DNA of 64,000 nt, taken from Pacificispira sp002696645. Lineage in GTDB: Bacteria; Pseudomonadota; Alphaproteobacteria; UBA8366; Aestuariispiraceae. Shown here one piece after another: positions 17,570 to 27,556 of the stretch. Position numbers and translations under genes: made by a program. The notes below the pieces were generated by a model. The model saw nothing but the letters and a program-made list of their open reading frames with translations, did no database searches and was not told where the DNA came from. Where the stretch lies: contig NZ_JBLZHU010000001.1 in the NCBI RefSeq assembly GCF_048892425.1, positions 310,001 through 374,000 of the forward strand, read 5' to 3'. Positions within the stretch are counted from its first letter, which is position 1. Each line of letters begins with the position of its first letter.

Positions 17570-18498
17570 GATGCGGTCCTCCCGATCCGTTTGATTTCCC
17601 AGGTCAGGTCAATGCCTTGACTGTCTTTCACCCGGCGGCGCACTTCTTCGCCCAGCCCTTCCAGGTCTGCCGCAGTGGCGGTGCCGGTATTGATCAGGAA
17701 ATTGCAGTGTTGTTCTGATACCATCGCGCCGCCCCAGACCAAGCCCCGGCAACCCGCAGCATCAATCGTCTGCCAGGCCTTGCCATTGGGGGGATTGCGG
17801 AAGGTGGAGCCACCGGTGCGGCTGCGGATCGGTTGGCTGGCGCTGCGGTTTTCTTGAATTTCCGCCATCTTGGCAAGGATTTCAGTTTTATCACCGGGGG
17901 ACGCGCGATAGCGGGCGCGCACGAAGATCCAGTCGTCATCAATGCTGGAATGGCGATAGCTAAAGCCCATTTCATCTGCGCTGAGGCGATGCAGGGTTCC
18001 TGAACGATCCAGTGCTTCCGCCCAGATCAGAACATCCTTGGTTTCAGTGCCATAAGCCCCCGCATTCATACGCAGGGCCCCGCCAATCGTGCCAGGAATA
18101 CCGGAATAGAATTCCAGGCCGGTCAATCCGGCATTGGCGGCGGTTTTTGCAATATTGGCATCCAGGGCAGCTGCGCCGACTTCGATTTCATTTCCCTCTA
18201 CGGTGATGTCGGCAAAAGCTCCGCCCAGACGCAAAACAATGCCAGCGACGCCGCCGTCGCGGACCAACAGATTGGAACCAACCCCAATCGGGGTTACCGG
18301 AATATCTTTGGGCAGGGCGGCCAGGAAAGTTTGCAGGTCCGACTGATCGGCGGGCTTGTACAGAACCTCCGCAGGGCCCCCGACACGGAACCAGGTGACT
18401 TTGGACAGTAGGCTGCCTTCGCTCAGTCGCCCGGTTGTGCTGGGCAGGCGGCTGATCAGGTCGTCACCAAATGGATCGGTGCGCAGCGCCATCATCAT
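17566..18498 (-). CDS. murB: UDP-N-acetylenolpyruvoylglucosamine reductase
   Basis: An FAD-dependent reductase (310 residues) forming UDP-N-acetylmuramic acid. The FAD-binding part contains GVGSNLLVRDGG and GIPGTIGGALRMNAGAYG; catalytic residues are in SYRHSS and the serine of GGSTFRNP, with the last glutamate in WEIKR. It is a short type II-like MurB, as usual in alphaproteobacteria. ATG 18498 overlaps the murC stop as ATGA; two further in-frame ATG codons follow immediately (18495, 18492). Confidence 0.96.
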   Translation of the reverse strand: MMMALRTDPFGDDLISRLPSTTGRLSEGSLLSKVTWFRVGGPAEVLYKPADQSDLQTFLAALPKDIPVTPIGVGSNLLVRDGGVAGIVLRLGGAFADITVEGNEIEVGAAALDANIAKTAANAGLTGLEFYSGIPGTIGGALRMNAGAYGTETKDVLIWAEALDRSGTLHRLSADEMGFSYRHSSIDDDWIFVRARYRASPGDKTEILAKMAEIQENRSASQPIRSRTGGSTFRNPPNGKAWQTIDAAGCRGLVWGGAMVSEQHCNFLINTGTATAADLEGLGEEVRRRVKDSQGIDLTWEIKRIGRTAS

Positions 18499-19895
18499 GC
18501 ACCCCCCGCCAATTTTGTCGGCAGCGCATTGGCCCAATAGGTAATGGAACCCGCCCCCAGGCAGATCACCATATCGCCGGGCTTTGCCAGGTTGCGGATC
18601 GCGGCGGGCAGGTCGTCCTCCCCCTCAATCCCAGCGACGGACCGGTGGCCGCGTGCGCGCAGGCCCTCGATTAGATGGTCCCGGTCTGCGCCTTCAATAG
18701 GGTTTTCGCCTGCGGTATAGACCGGCGCGACCAGCACGCTGTCTGCATCGTTGAAACAGGTGCAGAAATCTTCGAACAGATCATGCAGCCGTGTATAGCG
18801 GTGCGGCTGAACGACCGCGATAACGTTGTGGGTGGTTGCTTGTCGTGCCGCTTTAAGGACCGCTGCGATTTCCACAGGGTGATGACCGTAATCATCAATG
18901 ATGGCGATGTCATTCCAGGTGCCGGTTTTAGTGAAACGACGCTTAACGCCGGTAAAATCCGCCAGCCCCTTGCGGATTGTGTCATCCGACAGGCCCATTT
19001 CTACCGCAACAGCAATCGCCGCCAAGGCGTTCTTAACATTGTGGTCACCATGCATCGGCAGGTGGATATCGGGTATCTGCCGCTTGTTACCGGTACGGGG
19101 AGAAATTTCGACGGTAAGGTCATATCCATCTGGTCCAGGCTGGGCCTTTACCGCGCGAATTTCCGCTTGCGGGCTGAAGCCATAGGTGATGATACGACGG
19201 TCTTCGATGCGCCCGATCAAGGCTTGGACTTCTGGATGGTCCAGGCACAGCGCGGCAAATCCATAGAAGGGGATGTTCTGGACAAAGGTCCGGAACGCAT
19301 CGCGCAAGGCATCGAATGTCCCGTAATGATCCATATGCTCGGGATCAATATTGGTCACAATCGCAATCGTGGCGGGCAGTTTTACAAAGGTCCCGTCACT
19401 TTCATCCGCTTCGGCGACAACCCAGTCGCCCTGACCCAGGCGGGCATTCGTGCCATAGGCATTGATGATGCCGCCATTGATGACGGTCGGGTCCATTTTG
19501 GCGCTGTCCAGCATTTGCGCGACCAAAGAGGTGGTTGTGGTTTTGCCATGGGTGCCGCCTACCGCAATGGACCATTTAAGGCGCATGATTTCCGCCAGCA
19601 TTTCCGCGCGACGCACGACCGGGATCAAGGCTGCGCGGGCGGCGGCGACTTCAGGGTTTTCACGCTTAACGGCGGTGGAGACGACAACCACGGCTGCGCC
19701 AGCAACATTTTCCGCCAGGTGTCCAATCTTCACATCGATGCCCAGGCCGCGCAGGCGCAGAACATTGGCATTTTCTGCCATATCAGAGCCGGATACGGCA
19801 TAGCCCAGATTGTGCATGACTTCTGCAATGCCAGACATGCCAATGCCGCCAATCCCGACAAAGTGCAAACGACCAAGGGAGAGTGGAATTTGCAT
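18495..19895 (-). CDS. murC: UDP-N-acetylmuramate--L-alanine ligase
   Basis: A Mur ligase (466 residues) that adds L-alanine to UDP-MurNAc. The N-terminal dinucleotide-like motif is FVGIGGIGMSGIAEV, the ATP loop GGTHGKTTTTSLVAQ is near residue 115, and the Mur central-domain motif NIDPEHMDHYG follows. It starts on the last base of the murG stop (TAATG), so the two are translationally coupled. Length is normal. Confidence 0.97.
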   Translation of the reverse strand: MQIPLSLGRLHFVGIGGIGMSGIAEVMHNLGYAVSGSDMAENANVLRLRGLGIDVKIGHLAENVAGAAVVVVSTAVKRENPEVAAARAALIPVVRRAEMLAEIMRLKWSIAVGGTHGKTTTTSLVAQMLDSAKMDPTVINGGIINAYGTNARLGQGDWVVAEADESDGTFVKLPATIAIVTNIDPEHMDHYGTFDALRDAFRTFVQNIPFYGFAALCLDHPEVQALIGRIEDRRIITYGFSPQAEIRAVKAQPGPDGYDLTVEISPRTGNKRQIPDIHLPMHGDHNVKNALAAIAVAVEMGLSDDTIRKGLADFTGVKRRFTKTGTWNDIAIIDDYGHHPVEIAAVLKAARQATTHNVIAVVQPHRYTRLHDLFEDFCTCFNDADSVLVAPVYTAGENPIEGADRDHLIEGLRARGHRSVAGIEGEDDLPAAIRNLAKPGDMVICLGAGSITYWANALPTKLAGGA

Positions 19896-21049
19896 TATGC
19901 GGCTTCCTTTCTGGCATTTCCGGCCCGAACCGCGCCAACACTGCCTTCGCCCGTCGCCAGGCTTTCAACAAGATTTGCCAGTCGAACCGTTGCGTCTGGA
20001 ATGCCGGTTCGTGCCGAAGCCTGTGCGGCGGCGCTTAACACGGAGGGGTTGGCCAATAATTGCTCTAATCGGCGCCCTAAATCGGCGGCTGTTACATCCA
20101 TCTGGGGAATAGCCCATCCACCGCCTGCATCGCTGAGCCGGGCCGCATTGGCTGCCTGATGATCATCAATCGCATAGGCATAGGGGATCAGGATGGCGGG
20201 CAGGCCGACGGTCGCGACTTCCGCCATGGTCGACGCCCCTGCGCGCCCGATTATCAAATGCGCCCGCGCCAGGCGTTCGGGCATATCGTCAAAGAAGCTG
20301 CGCACATCGGCACGAATGCCAGCCGATTGATAGGCAGCCTTTACAGCATCCAATTGCTCTGCGCGGGTCTGTTGTTCGACAGACAGGCGATTGCGCAAAT
20401 CCTGGGATAATCCGGTCAGGGCAGCGGGAACGGCCTCCCCCAAAATCTGCGCGCCCTGGCTGCCCCCCACGACCAATATGTTCAGGCGGTCTTGCGGGCC
20501 CGGCGGTGTAAACGGACGCCCGGACAGGGCGGCGATTTCCGGGCGAACGGGATTACCGGTGCGCAGCGCCTTGTCCTGATCCTTGGGGCGCAATCCATCC
20601 GTTTCATCGAAACTGAGCGCAATCTTGTCGACGCGCGACGCCATCAGGCGGTTGGCGCGGCCCAGGACGGCATTTTGTTCATGAATGGCAGTGCGAATGC
20701 CAAGGTGACTGGCCGCCATCATCGTGGGGACGCTTGGATAACCACCAAAGCCTACGACGACGGATGGTTTCATCTGCAACAGCAGGGACCGGGCCTGAAA
20801 ATATCCGATCAGCAATTGAAAGGCCGCCATACCCCGTGCAATCAGGCCTTTTCCGGAAACACCCGCGGCACTGATCGTATGGGCATCCAATTCCCCTAAG
20901 GGTCCTGAATAGGCATCGCCACGCCGGTCCGTGATCAGGGCCAGGCGATTGCCGCGTTTCTTTAATTCTTCGGCCAGTGCCTGGGCCGGGAAAACATGCC
21001 CGCCTGTGCCGCCAGTCGCCAGAACGATCAATGGGGTATCGGATGTCAT
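19895..21049 (-). CDS. murG: undecaprenyldiphospho-muramoylpentapeptide N-acetylglucosaminyltransferase
   Basis: A GT28 glycosyltransferase (384 residues) that turns lipid I into lipid II at the inner face of the membrane. The N-terminal loop ATGGTGGHVFPAQALAEEL and the conserved FGGYPSVP are present, with the donor-site loop VVGGSQGAQ and GRAGASTMAEVATVG in the C-terminal half. It overlaps ftsW (ATGA) and murC (TAATG). Confidence 0.97.
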   Translation of the reverse strand: MTSDTPLIVLATGGTGGHVFPAQALAEELKKRGNRLALITDRRGDAYSGPLGELDAHTISAAGVSGKGLIARGMAAFQLLIGYFQARSLLLQMKPSVVVGFGGYPSVPTMMAASHLGIRTAIHEQNAVLGRANRLMASRVDKIALSFDETDGLRPKDQDKALRTGNPVRPEIAALSGRPFTPPGPQDRLNILVVGGSQGAQILGEAVPAALTGLSQDLRNRLSVEQQTRAEQLDAVKAAYQSAGIRADVRSFFDDMPERLARAHLIIGRAGASTMAEVATVGLPAILIPYAYAIDDHQAANAARLSDAGGGWAIPQMDVTAADLGRRLEQLLANPSVLSAAAQASARTGIPDATVRLANLVESLATGEGSVGAVRAGNARKEAA

Positions 21050-22161
21050 GACAGCACCCCCGGTCGCTTTCGTGTCAGGGCCAGCAGCATTCCCATACCA
21101 ATCCCCAATGCCAGTAAGGACGATCCGCCATAGGACAGGAACGGCAGCGTCATACCTTTGGTTGGAATCAAGCTTAGGGTGGAGGCCATATTGATCAGTG
21201 CCTGCAAGCCGAACTGGACCAAAAGACCCGTCGCAGCGACGACGACGAACAGGTCATTGTCTTGCAGCACCCGAGAGAAGCCCCGCAATACGATGAAGGC
21301 AAAGATACCGACAATGATCAAACAGGCGATCAGGCCCAATTCCTCACCTGCAACGGCGAACACGAAATCCGCATGACTGTCGGGCAGGTTCGCCTTGGCA
21401 ATGCCTTCACCGGGGCCGCGTCCAAACAGGCCACCATTCATAAAAGCTTCCCGGGCTTTATCGATCTGGAAAGTGTCTCCCGCAGCGGGATCCAGAAAGC
21501 GGTCAATTCGGCTCTGCACATGGGGAAAGACGAAATAGGCGCTGACCAGCATGCCAATGCCCCCCAGGACCATGATGATCACCAGAATCATCGGCAGGCC
21601 AGCCAGGAAAAATTGCACCCCAAAGATCGCGGTCACAACGGCGGCCTGTCCGACATCGGGCTGCAAGAGCAACAGGCTGACCACCAGCAGGTAAAGAAGC
21701 CCGGCAAACGCATAGCCGGGCATCGTTTCCCCCATCCGTTGAGAGGCGAACATCCAGCCAGCGATGATTGCGAAGGCGGGCTTTACAAATTCTGACGGCT
21801 GTACCGTAAATCCGCCCAGGGAGACCCATCGGGTCGCGCCCTTGATTTCTGCGCCGATGAAAAGGGTTGCGACCAAAAGGACGATGGAACCGCCCAGCAT
21901 CAACAGGGCCAGGCGACGAATGGCGCGGGGATCCATCAGGGAAACGCCGATCATTGCCAATAGGGATGGGATCAACAGGATCGCCTGTTTGCGCACAAAA
22001 TGCATTGGGTCCGCGCCAATGCGTTCCGCCACGGAGGGACTGGCGGACAGGGTCATCAACAGGCCCAGCAATGCCAGCGTCAGCAGGGCGGCCAGTGTCC
22101 ACCGATCCACGGTCCACCACCAGCGACCCAAGACAGAAGTATCATTACGTGCGATGGCCAT
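21046..22161 (-). CDS. ftsW: septal peptidoglycan polymerase FtsW (SEDS)
   Basis: A SEDS-family glycosyltransferase (371 residues, about ten membrane segments) that polymerises lipid II at the septum with FtsI. Typical features are the C-terminal PFLSYGGSSLLALGIGMG motif and the extracytoplasmic loop with DSHADFVFAVAGEELG. Two start codons are possible: GTG 22164 (GTGA overlap with murD) and ATG 22161 (TGATG). ATG has GGGAGG seven bases upstream against four for GTG, so I use it. Confidence 0.96.
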   Translation of the reverse strand: MAIARNDTSVLGRWWWTVDRWTLAALLTLALLGLLMTLSASPSVAERIGADPMHFVRKQAILLIPSLLAMIGVSLMDPRAIRRLALLMLGGSIVLLVATLFIGAEIKGATRWVSLGGFTVQPSEFVKPAFAIIAGWMFASQRMGETMPGYAFAGLLYLLVVSLLLLQPDVGQAAVVTAIFGVQFFLAGLPMILVIIMVLGGIGMLVSAYFVFPHVQSRIDRFLDPAAGDTFQIDKAREAFMNGGLFGRGPGEGIAKANLPDSHADFVFAVAGEELGLIACLIIVGIFAFIVLRGFSRVLQDNDLFVVVAATGLLVQFGLQALINMASTLSLIPTKGMTLPFLSYGGSSLLALGIGMGMLLALTRKRPGVLS

Positions 22162-23525
22162 CACGCGGCCTCCCTTGTTGAGAAAACCGTGCGGGAATTG
22201 GCAGGAAGCGCTAGCACAAGGTCACGGAAGGCATCGCCCCGGACCTCAAAATTCTTAAATTGATCAAAGGATGCACAGGCGGGCGACAGAATAACCGGTC
22301 CAGCGGACGGTTCTGTACGGGCCATTTGAAAGGCAGCACCAATCGCGGTTTCCAGCGTGCCGGAAAGAGTTGTCGGGACGCGATTGCCGATCCAATCGGC
22401 CATGGTTGCCGCGGCATCCCCAATCAGGAAGGCATGGCGCACGCGGGTCAGATAGGCGTCCAGTGCGCCATAACCGCCATCCTTGCCCTTGCCGCCGGCG
22501 ATCCAGTAGATCCCATCAAAAGCCGACAGGGCGCGGGCAGCGGATTCCGCATTGGTGGCCTTGGAATCATTGATAAATGTGACGCCATCCAGTGTTGCAA
22601 TTCGCTCCTGGCGATGGGCCAGACCAGGAAAGCTGCGCAGGCCTTCCAGGATGCTTTCCTGTGACAGGCCCAGCGCCTGGGCGATGGCGAAGGCTGCGGC
22701 GGCATTCTGCTTGCCGTGATCACCCGCCAGGGCAGGGCATTGCCCGTCATCGATCATATCCGCCACAGGCTGGGTCGTATGCGCGATGCGGCTGATTGCG
22801 CGCCCATCTTTCATCAATTGGTCTGCGATGCTGCCGCTGTGCGGCTCATCAATTCCGATAATTGCCAAACTGTCAGCGTCGCGTGGTCGCAGGATGCGCA
22901 TCTTAGCCTGAATATATCCGTTCAGATCACCATGGCGGTCCAAATGGTCGGGTGTGATATTCAACAGGACTGCAATATCGAACATGGCGCTGGGAGTCAG
23001 CTCCAGTTGATAAGAGGACATTTCTAGCACATAGACGGCGGCATTCGGCAGGGTAAGGGCGGGAATTCCGAGATTACCGCCAATTGCAACATCCACACCG
23101 CCCTGGCGCAGGATATGCCCGACCAGGGCCGTGGTGGTGGATTTGCCATTCGTCCCGGTGATCCCGACATAGCGCGCTTTCGGCTGTGCCCGGAACAACA
23201 GTTCAATATCCCCCAGAATCTCAATACCGGCTGTCTGTGCGGCCAATACGGCAGGATGGGGGGCTGGATGGGTCAGGGGGATGCCTGGTGCCAGTACCAG
23301 CGCGGCTGCCTCTTCCAGGCGGGAAGAGGTTGCCGGATCATCGATGTTAAATCCCTGCGCTGTGGCCGTATCGCGGGTCGCCTGATTGTCGTCCCAGCAC
23401 AACACCTTCGCGCCACCGGCACGCAGACCGTGTGCGGCGGCCATGCCAGACGCACCAAGCCCGACGACATAGACGGGCTTGTCAGCAAACAGGGTCAGCG
23501 GGCGAATGTCAGGTCTGTGTGTCAT
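22161..23525 (-). CDS. murD: UDP-N-acetylmuramoylalanine--D-glutamate ligase
   Basis: A Mur ligase (454 residues) that adds D-glutamate. The N-terminal fold starts with VVGLGASGMAAAHGL, the ATP loop is GITGTNGKSTTTALVGH near residue 120, NITPDHLDRHGD is the central motif, and FINDSKATNAESAARAL marks the third domain. It is separated from mraY by four bases and overlaps ftsW. Length is normal. Confidence 0.97.
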   Translation of the reverse strand: MTHRPDIRPLTLFADKPVYVVGLGASGMAAAHGLRAGGAKVLCWDDNQATRDTATAQGFNIDDPATSSRLEEAAALVLAPGIPLTHPAPHPAVLAAQTAGIEILGDIELLFRAQPKARYVGITGTNGKSTTTALVGHILRQGGVDVAIGGNLGIPALTLPNAAVYVLEMSSYQLELTPSAMFDIAVLLNITPDHLDRHGDLNGYIQAKMRILRPRDADSLAIIGIDEPHSGSIADQLMKDGRAISRIAHTTQPVADMIDDGQCPALAGDHGKQNAAAAFAIAQALGLSQESILEGLRSFPGLAHRQERIATLDGVTFINDSKATNAESAARALSAFDGIYWIAGGKGKDGGYGALDAYLTRVRHAFLIGDAAATMADWIGNRVPTTLSGTLETAIGAAFQMARTEPSAGPVILSPACASFDQFKNFEVRGDAFRDLVLALPANSRTVFSTREAA

Positions 23526-23529
23526 TGCC

Positions 23530-24615
23530 TCACCGCAGTTTCAGGGTGGCAAGGCCGACCAGGGCCAGGATGGCGGCGATGATCCAGAACCGGATCACGA
23601 TGGTCGGCTCTTTCCAGCCCTTTTTTTCAAAGTGATGGTGCAACGGCGCCATGGCGAAGACGCGCTTGCCGGTCATCTTGAAGCTGGCCACCTGAACAAT
23701 CACCGACACGGTCTCCAGCACGAACAGGCCACCGATGATAGCCAATACGATTTCATGTTTGGTGACGATGGAGATTGCCCCCAATGCGCCGCCCAAAGAT
23801 AGGGATCCTGTATCGCCCATGAAGACCATGGCCGGAGGCGCATTGAACCACAGAAAGCCCAGGCCTGCGCCCAGAACGGCGCCACAGAAAACCGCCAGTT
23901 CGCCACTGCCTTCAACATAGTGGATGCCCAGATAGCCGGCATAAACAGTGTTTCCGACCAGGTAAGCGATAAAGCCGAAGCATCCTGCTGCAATCATGAC
24001 CGGTACAATAGCCAGCCCGTCCAGCCCGTCGGTCAGGTTCACTGAATTGGACGCCCCGATCATGACAAACAAGGCGAAAGGCAGGAAGAACCAGGATAGG
24101 TTGATCAATGTATCCTTCAGGAAGGGGATCGCCAGGCCGCTTGATAAGGGTTCGTTGGTCACGGACATAAACCACAAGGCGGCTGCAGTTCCGATAATGA
24201 ACTGCGCCAACAGTTTCATCTTGCCAGGCAGCCCTTTGGAATTGCGCTTGGTCAGTTTCAGAAAATCATCGGCAAACCCGATAGCGCCAAAGCCAACCGT
24301 CACCAGCAGGACGATCCAGACATAATGGTTCTTGATATCAGCCCATAGCAGGGTGGAAAGAACCAATGCGACCAGGATCAGAAAGCCGCCCATTGTTGGC
24401 GTTCCCGCCTTCACCAGATGGCCTTCAGGCACGTCTTCGCGAATATTGCTGGATCCGCGCTGTTTTGACTTTAGCCAGCGAATAACCGTTGGGCCGATCA
24501 GGAAACTGATCAGCAAAGCCGTCATGATCGCGCCACCCGTGCGAAAGGTCAGGTACCGGAACAGGTTGATGCCGGGAAAGGTATCGGCAAACGGGGCCAG
24601 GAGGGTGTAGAGCAT
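23530..24615 (-). CDS. mraY: phospho-N-acetylmuramoyl-pentapeptide transferase
   Basis: A membrane enzyme (361 residues, about ten membrane segments) that transfers phospho-MurNAc-pentapeptide to undecaprenyl phosphate, giving lipid I. Key motifs are FADDFLKLTKRNSKGLPGK, SVNLTDGLDGLAI and the cytoplasmic HHHFEKKGWKE. The start at 24615 (MLYTLLAPFAD) has AGGAGGATAATTCT directly before it. It begins four bases after murF; the open frame upstream of 24615 lies within murF. Confidence 0.97.
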   Translation of the reverse strand: MLYTLLAPFADTFPGINLFRYLTFRTGGAIMTALLISFLIGPTVIRWLKSKQRGSSNIREDVPEGHLVKAGTPTMGGFLILVALVLSTLLWADIKNHYVWIVLLVTVGFGAIGFADDFLKLTKRNSKGLPGKMKLLAQFIIGTAAALWFMSVTNEPLSSGLAIPFLKDTLINLSWFFLPFALFVMIGASNSVNLTDGLDGLAIVPVMIAAGCFGFIAYLVGNTVYAGYLGIHYVEGSGELAVFCGAVLGAGLGFLWFNAPPAMVFMGDTGSLSLGGALGAISIVTKHEIVLAIIGGLFVLETVSVIVQVASFKMTGKRVFAMAPLHHHFEKKGWKEPTIVIRFWIIAAILALVGLATLKLR

Positions 24616-24619
24616 AGAA

Positions 24620-26068
24620 TTATCCTCCTGCAGCCTGGGCGATTGCGGCCCGGCTGGTTTCCGCGCCCAGCATATCCAGTGCGCGAATGATTGGGGCCAT
24701 ATTTGTGCCCAGGGATCCTTTGACCGTGACAATGTCCCCGGCCTTCAGGGCGGCACAGATAGGATCAACAAGATCGGTGGAAATTTCGGCATAGCTGCCG
24801 CGTTGCGCCGGGGGCAATTTAGCCCACAGCGATTTCATCAACGGGCCACAGCAGAAAACAAGATCGATGTCTGCCTGTTGCAGGTCTTTGGTCAGGGCCG
24901 CATGCAGGTCTGGTCCAGCCGCACCCAACTCTCGCATGTCGCCTAGAACGGCGATGCGGCGTCCACCGTCTTTTGGATGTGTTCCGCCTAATACGGCAAT
25001 AGCGGCACGGACGGAGGCAGGGCTTGCATTATAGCTTTCATCGATCAGGCCGAAACTGCCGCCATTGGACAGTGTGATCTGGCGATAGGCCCCGCGACCG
25101 CGCGGCGCGCGGATGTCAGAAAATGTGGCACTGGCTGCAATCAGGTCCTCGCCCAGGGCCTTAATCGCCCCCAGAACGGCCAGACTGTTCATGACCCAGT
25201 GCAAACCGGGTGCCCCCAGACAATAGTCCAGGGTCTTGTCATTGATCTGGACGGTCGCTGCGCTGCAGGCTGAATGCAGGGATTTGTCGATCAGGCGGAT
25301 AGTGGCATCCATATGCGCGCCAAAGGTCAGGATCTTTCGAATGCCTGATGTTTCTGCACGGTCCCGTAACTGGTCAAAAACCGGACTGTCACGAAACAGG
25401 ATTGCAGTTCCCTGTGCATTCATGCCGCTGAAGATTTCTGCCTTTGCATCTGCAATGTCTTCAATTCCTTTGAAGAATTCCAGATGCACGGCTTCGACCG
25501 TCGTGATGATCGCCACATCAGGGCGACCCAGACGGGACAGCACATCGATTTCACCGGAATGGTTCATCCCCATTTCCAGGACGGCAAACCGCGCCGTATC
25601 GGGCAGGCGCGCCAGAGTCAAAGGCAGGCCGATGTGATTGTTAAGATTGCCCATTGTCTTGTGGGTCTCGCCAATCTTTGCCAAAGCGGCGGCCAGCGCT
25701 TCTTTCGTGCCGGTTTTTCCAACGCTGCCGGTAATACCGATGACCTTGGCTTGCGTCGTGTCCCGCTTGAACCGGGCCAGGTCTATCAAGGCCTGCATCG
25801 TGTCGGGGACGATCAGATGGGGGAAATTCAAGGATTGGCCCTGTGCCCAATCAGCATTTACGATTGCAGCGACGGCCCCTTCAGCAATCGCCTGGGCGAT
25901 ATGATCATGGGCATCATGGTTCGGACCTTTCAGGGCGATGAACAGATCCCCTGGCGCGACGGCGCGGCTGTCGATGGAGACACCGGTCGTAACCCATTTT
26001 GCGTTGGATCGCGCTTTTAAGGCGGCATGGGCGGTTTCAGACGTCCACAGGATTGGTTGGTTGCTCAT
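24620..26068 (-). CDS. murF: UDP-N-acetylmuramoyl-tripeptide--D-alanyl-D-alanine ligase
   Basis: A Mur ligase (482 residues) that attaches D-Ala-D-Ala to the tripeptide and completes the cytoplasmic precursor. Visible motifs are GVSIDSRAVAPGDLFIALKG in the N-terminal domain, the ATP loop GITGSVGKTGTKEALAAAL near residue 115, and IDESYNASPASVRAAI in the C-terminal half. It overlaps murE by four bases (ATGA). Confidence 0.96.
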   Translation of the reverse strand: MSNQPILWTSETAHAALKARSNAKWVTTGVSIDSRAVAPGDLFIALKGPNHDAHDHIAQAIAEGAVAAIVNADWAQGQSLNFPHLIVPDTMQALIDLARFKRDTTQAKVIGITGSVGKTGTKEALAAALAKIGETHKTMGNLNNHIGLPLTLARLPDTARFAVLEMGMNHSGEIDVLSRLGRPDVAIITTVEAVHLEFFKGIEDIADAKAEIFSGMNAQGTAILFRDSPVFDQLRDRAETSGIRKILTFGAHMDATIRLIDKSLHSACSAATVQINDKTLDYCLGAPGLHWVMNSLAVLGAIKALGEDLIAASATFSDIRAPRGRGAYRQITLSNGGSFGLIDESYNASPASVRAAIAVLGGTHPKDGGRRIAVLGDMRELGAAGPDLHAALTKDLQQADIDLVFCCGPLMKSLWAKLPPAQRGSYAEISTDLVDPICAALKAGDIVTVKGSLGTNMAPIIRALDMLGAETSRAAIAQAAGG

Positions 26069-27540
26069 ACGCCCCCTCCCGCTGCCGTGCCATCAGAAAG
26101 GGCTATTGCCGTCTTCGCCTGAACCACATCGTCGAAAGGATGTATCGTCGTGCCGATCTTCTGGCCAGTCTCATGGCCCTTGCCTGCAATCAGCAGAATG
26201 TCGTCACCGGTCAAACCAGACACGGCTTGCGCAATGGCAACGGCCCGATCACCGATTTCGGTGGCATCGGGACAGCCCTGCATGACTTCTGCGCGGATCG
26301 CGGCGGCATTTTCCGTGCGGGGGTTATCATCGGTGACAATCACCTGATCGGCATATTCCGCAGCATATTTGCCCATGACCGACCGTTTACCCCGATCACG
26401 GTCGCCACCACAGCCAAACACCACCACCAAACGACCTTTCACGAAGGGCCGAAGGGTGTTCAGGACGGTCTTAAGCGCTTCTGCCTTATGGGCGTAGTCA
26501 ACGAAGATCCGCGCGCCATTGTGACGGGTTCCAGCCAGTTGCATGCGCCCCCGCACACCTTCCAGGCGGGACAGCATTTGGGCGGCGCGGCGACCATCGG
26601 TGCCTGTGGCGATGACCAGGCCCAAGGCAGCAAGGGCGTTTTCCAGTTGGAATTTGCCGGGCAGGGGAAAATCGACTTTTACCCGGTCGCCCATCACATC
26701 CAGCGTCAGGGCATAGCCGCCGCGGCCTTCAATCGCATCTATGCAGCGGATTGAACCATTGACCAAGCCATAGGACAGCATGCGCAATCCGCGCTCCTGA
26801 GCGATGGCGGCGATATGGTCGTGCTCTGCGGAAGCCGTATTGACGATGCAACTGCCGCCGCGTGTCAGCAAGTCTTCGAACAGGCGCATCTTGGCCTGGC
26901 GATAGGCTTCCATGGTTGGGTGATAATCCAGATGCTCATGGCTTAAATTTGTGAAGGCCGCTGCGCTGAACCGGACGCCATCCAGTCGATATTGATCCAG
27001 GCCGTGGCTGGACGCTTCCATCGCCACATGGTCAATATCGGCCCTTGCCATTTCAGCCAGTTCGCGGTGCAGGTCGGTTGCGTCAGGGGTCGTCAGCCCT
27101 TCGCTGCCCGTATAGCCGGGCCCTTCAATGCCCAGGGTACCGACGCTGGCCGACTTCAGGCCAGTCGCGGCCCATATCTGGCGGGTGAACCCTGCGACTG
27201 AGCTTTTGCCGCTGGTGCCTGTCACACCAACAATCGTATCGGGTTGCGGGCCATAGAATGCCGCGGCCATTCGGGCCAGACGACGACGGGGATTTGCATC
27301 CGTGATCAGGGTCACATTGGCCCCGACTTGACCGGCGGAAATGCCCGGCGGGGCCAGTACCGCCACGGCACCTTTTGCCACGGCGTCAGAAATGAAGGCG
27401 GCACCGTCAGCGACGGTGCCCGGAATTGCGGCAAACAGGTATCCTGGCCGGACCTGGCGGCTGTCAGCCGTCAGTCCGGTGAGGGGGATATCCGGTAGGA
27501 TCCTGTCTGCGGTCATCTCCGTCCTTGTGTCCTCATTCAC
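26065..27540 (-). CDS. murE: UDP-MurNAc-L-Ala-D-Glu--meso-diaminopimelate ligase
   Basis: A Mur ligase (491 residues) that adds the third amino acid. The ATP loop is GVTGTSGKSSVAGFT; the specificity loop reads DDNPRTE, and DNPR is the established marker for meso-diaminopimelate rather than lysine. This agrees with dapD, dapE and dapF elsewhere in the window. Start choice is open: GTG 27540 has GGGGTG upstream, while ATG 27516 has AAGGA at good spacing and gives a 483-residue protein. It lies 16 bases after ftsI. Confidence 0.96.
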   Translation of the reverse strand: MNEDTRTEMTADRILPDIPLTGLTADSRQVRPGYLFAAIPGTVADGAAFISDAVAKGAVAVLAPPGISAGQVGANVTLITDANPRRRLARMAAAFYGPQPDTIVGVTGTSGKSSVAGFTRQIWAATGLKSASVGTLGIEGPGYTGSEGLTTPDATDLHRELAEMARADIDHVAMEASSHGLDQYRLDGVRFSAAAFTNLSHEHLDYHPTMEAYRQAKMRLFEDLLTRGGSCIVNTASAEHDHIAAIAQERGLRMLSYGLVNGSIRCIDAIEGRGGYALTLDVMGDRVKVDFPLPGKFQLENALAALGLVIATGTDGRRAAQMLSRLEGVRGRMQLAGTRHNGARIFVDYAHKAEALKTVLNTLRPFVKGRLVVVFGCGGDRDRGKRSVMGKYAAEYADQVIVTDDNPRTENAAAIRAEVMQGCPDATEIGDRAVAIAQAVSGLTGDDILLIAGKGHETGQKIGTTIHPFDDVVQAKTAIALSDGTAAGGGV

Positions 27541-27556
27541 ATCATCACCCCAACGC